Of a stretch of DNA of 64,000 nucleotides, positions 62,607 through 64,000 are shown one piece after another. Within the stretch, counting starts at the first letter, position 1. Every line of letters starts with the position of its first letter. Origin of the DNA: Aeromonas enteropelogenes (GTDB taxonomy: Bacteria; Pseudomonadota; Gammaproteobacteria; Enterobacterales; Aeromonadaceae). The position numbers and the translations under genes were made by a program. The notes under the pieces are model-generated. The model was not told the origin of the DNA. It did no database searches and saw only the letters and a list, made by a program, of their open reading frames with translations. The stretch covers positions 1-64,000 of the forward strand of contig NZ_CDCG01000044.1 in NCBI RefSeq assembly GCF_000819845.1, read 5' to 3'.

Positions 62607-64000
62607 CAATAAAAGGGATGGCGCTGGCCTGCCTGGCGATGTTGGCCTCAGGATGGGCGGTCGCTTTCGATGCGGTGGATATCGGCACCTATTTTCCCGA
62701 TGTGGTTCAGGGGCATCATGGTGACAACAGCAACCTCTGCCATCAGATCAACTCTCCCCAGTTCAAGCAATACAACAGCAGCCGGATCAATGGCACCCTG
62801 GGTAGGGATCTGAAATTTTGCGGCATCAACTCCACTTATGAGCGCCCCGCCACCGGCTGTGATACGGCCTTGGGGGGAAACCGCTATTGCTCCGATACCA
62901 ACTACGATATTCGTGGCTTGAAAGTCGATGGTTACAACTATTTTCTGGGGAGCAGTGGTGCTGCCGGCAGCGTCTGGAGTTGCAGCAATGGCGACACGCT
63001 ATCGCTGGGCAGCAACGGCAATCAGTATGGTACAGTGCAGCTCTATGCTCGCTGCACGGCCTCGGTCAGCGCCCGCTACTCGGAGTATCGCTTCAACACT
63101 CTGGAGCTTGGTAACGGTGCCCGCTTGGTCCTGACTCAGGGGGATTACTGGGTTGATCGGCTCTCCATCACTGACGGGGGAGAACTCATCCTGCAGGGGG
63201 ATGCGCGGCTCTTTATCAACAAAAATGCCGTCATCAGCAGTGGCTTGATGAATATGGATGGCAAACGCAGCCTGCTGTTGGTTGCTTATGGCGATCTGAC
63301 CATGACAGGCAACAGCCAGATCAACGGCTATGTCTACTCCGACAACAAGCTTGCCATGAACAACAATTCCTTGATCAACGGTCGTGTGACCAGCCGCTAC
63401 CTGTTTATGGAAGGGCAATCGCAGATCAACAAGAAGGACTATGTTGGCGACAGCTTGGATCATTACGAGCTTTACTACCCTTCGCAGTCATTGACCTGCG
63501 AAGGGGCATCAATCCAGCTGTTGGCCTGCCAGAACAATAATTGCAGCCAGCGTTACGTCAACGGAGCCCAGGTGACCCTGTCTCCAGCCAGTGGCTGGAG
63601 CAGTAATCCGGTGACTATTGGGGCGTCTGGCCTGGCGGCGCTGACTCTCTCCCGCCTGACCAGCGGGAATGTCACCCTGGGACTGACGAGCAGCGCCCCG
63701 AGCGCACCATTGCGCTGCTATCGGGACGGAGTGTTTGATAACAGTTGTTCCATGAGTTTTACCGATGCGGCCTTGCGCTTTGATTTCTCTACCTTTTATG
63801 CCGGTGACACGGCCAGCACGACGATCCGGGCTATCCGTTCCAACGATGCCGGATCAACCCGGGTCTGCGTCCCCCTGCTGACGGGTAACCAGACCCTTCA
63901 GTTTGGCCACGCCAAGCTGGTGTCCGAGCCGACCAGCAGTTCAGTCCCGTCGATCAATGACAGTGCGTTGACGCCAACTGGCAGCGTAAGCGTGCTGTTC
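62603..64000 (+). CDS. mshQ: MSHA biogenesis protein MshQ, 3' end outside the window
   Basis: Open for 466 codons to the window edge. A signal peptide (GMALACLAMLASGWAVA) is followed by a beta-rich region with a polymer-forming, bactofilin-like stretch (ELILQGDARLFINKNAVISS, MNNNSLINGRVTSRY) and many Cys pairs. Family members exceed 1000 residues and are predicted tip adhesins or anchoring proteins. It ends the msh locus. Confidence 0.88.
   Translation, partial: MTIKGMALACLAMLASGWAVAFDAVDIGTYFPDVVQGHHGDNSNLCHQINSPQFKQYNSSRINGTLGRDLKFCGINSTYERPATGCDTALGGNRYCSDTNYDIRGLKVDGYNYFLGSSGAAGSVWSCSNGDTLSLGSNGNQYGTVQLYARCTASVSARYSEYRFNTLELGNGARLVLTQGDYWVDRLSITDGGELILQGDARLFINKNAVISSGLMNMDGKRSLLLVAYGDLTMTGNSQINGYVYSDNKLAMNNNSLINGRVTSRYLFMEGQSQINKKDYVGDSLDHYELYYPSQSLTCEGASIQLLACQNNNCSQRYVNGAQVTLSPASGWSSNPVTIGASGLAALTLSRLTSGNVTLGLTSSAPSAPLRCYRDGVFDNSCSMSFTDAALRFDFSTFYAGDTASTTIRAIRSNDAGSTRVCVPLLTGNQTLQFGHAKLVSEPTSSSVPSINDSALTPTGSVSVLF

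Noticed and set aside
1..64000. Prophage, insertion sequence or defence island
   Set aside because: No transposase, integrase, phage, restriction or toxin-antitoxin gene was seen, and the gene order is core-like throughout.

Overview
The window is a GC-rich gammaproteobacterial chromosome segment, almost certainly Aeromonas. The evidence is a complete mannose-sensitive-haemagglutinin (MSHA/Bfp) type IV pilus locus in the Vibrio/Aeromonas gene order, headed by csrD (mshH), together with enterobacterial-like blocks (fabR-yijD, rsmD-yhhL, ftsYEX-rpoH). It is a core-genome region: I see no transposase, integrase, CRISPR array, tRNA or rRNA.

Layout. 1-13.7 kb holds small housekeeping and stress modules: fabR-yijD, yhhN, a divergent LysR/emrAB efflux pair, a DAACS symporter, yecH behind a good FNR site, yhgN/LysR, an orphan tatA-like gene with a yiiS-like gene, an MltF-type transglycosylase and a clsC-like phospholipase D. 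13.7-26.2 kb holds a TAXI-TRAP uptake system, a signal-peptide-bearing oligopeptidase B, a DUF411 metal protein, a divergent SDR/LysR pair and a Kef potassium-efflux operon with sirB2. 26.5-34.2 kb holds a WYL-type regulator, a very long CsrB-class RNA, yhhL-rsmD, ftsY-ftsE-ftsX and rpoH. 34.3-42.7 kb holds a carbonic anhydrase followed closely by hutC, then the histidine-utilisation genes (a YjiH-type transporter and hutIGUH) with three HutC-type palindromes. 42.7-48.9 kb holds chaA, a CSS/EAL phosphodiesterase, csrD and an inverted PLP-enzyme gene. From 49 kb to the right edge runs mshI1-I-J-K-L-M-N-E-G-F-B-A-C-D-O-P-Q; mshQ is cut by the window end.

The strongest biological theme is signalling to surface attachment. 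The window carries the CsrA-sponge RNA (csrB), the protein known to promote its decay (csrD), an active-looking c-di-GMP phosphodiesterase, and a pilus extension ATPase (MshE) with the c-di-GMP-binding MshEN domain. Points that deserve a second look are the size of CsrB (about 40 GGA motifs in about 555 nt), a possible second GGA-rich RNA at 13.9-14.1 kb, RNA candidates upstream of rpoH and csrD, a threefold decayed duplication of the mshG tail, the 12-copy repeat in FtsY, and several short genes (50 aa, 53 aa, 69 aa) that are easily missed. All calls are from reading the sequence and from family knowledge; no database search was run.
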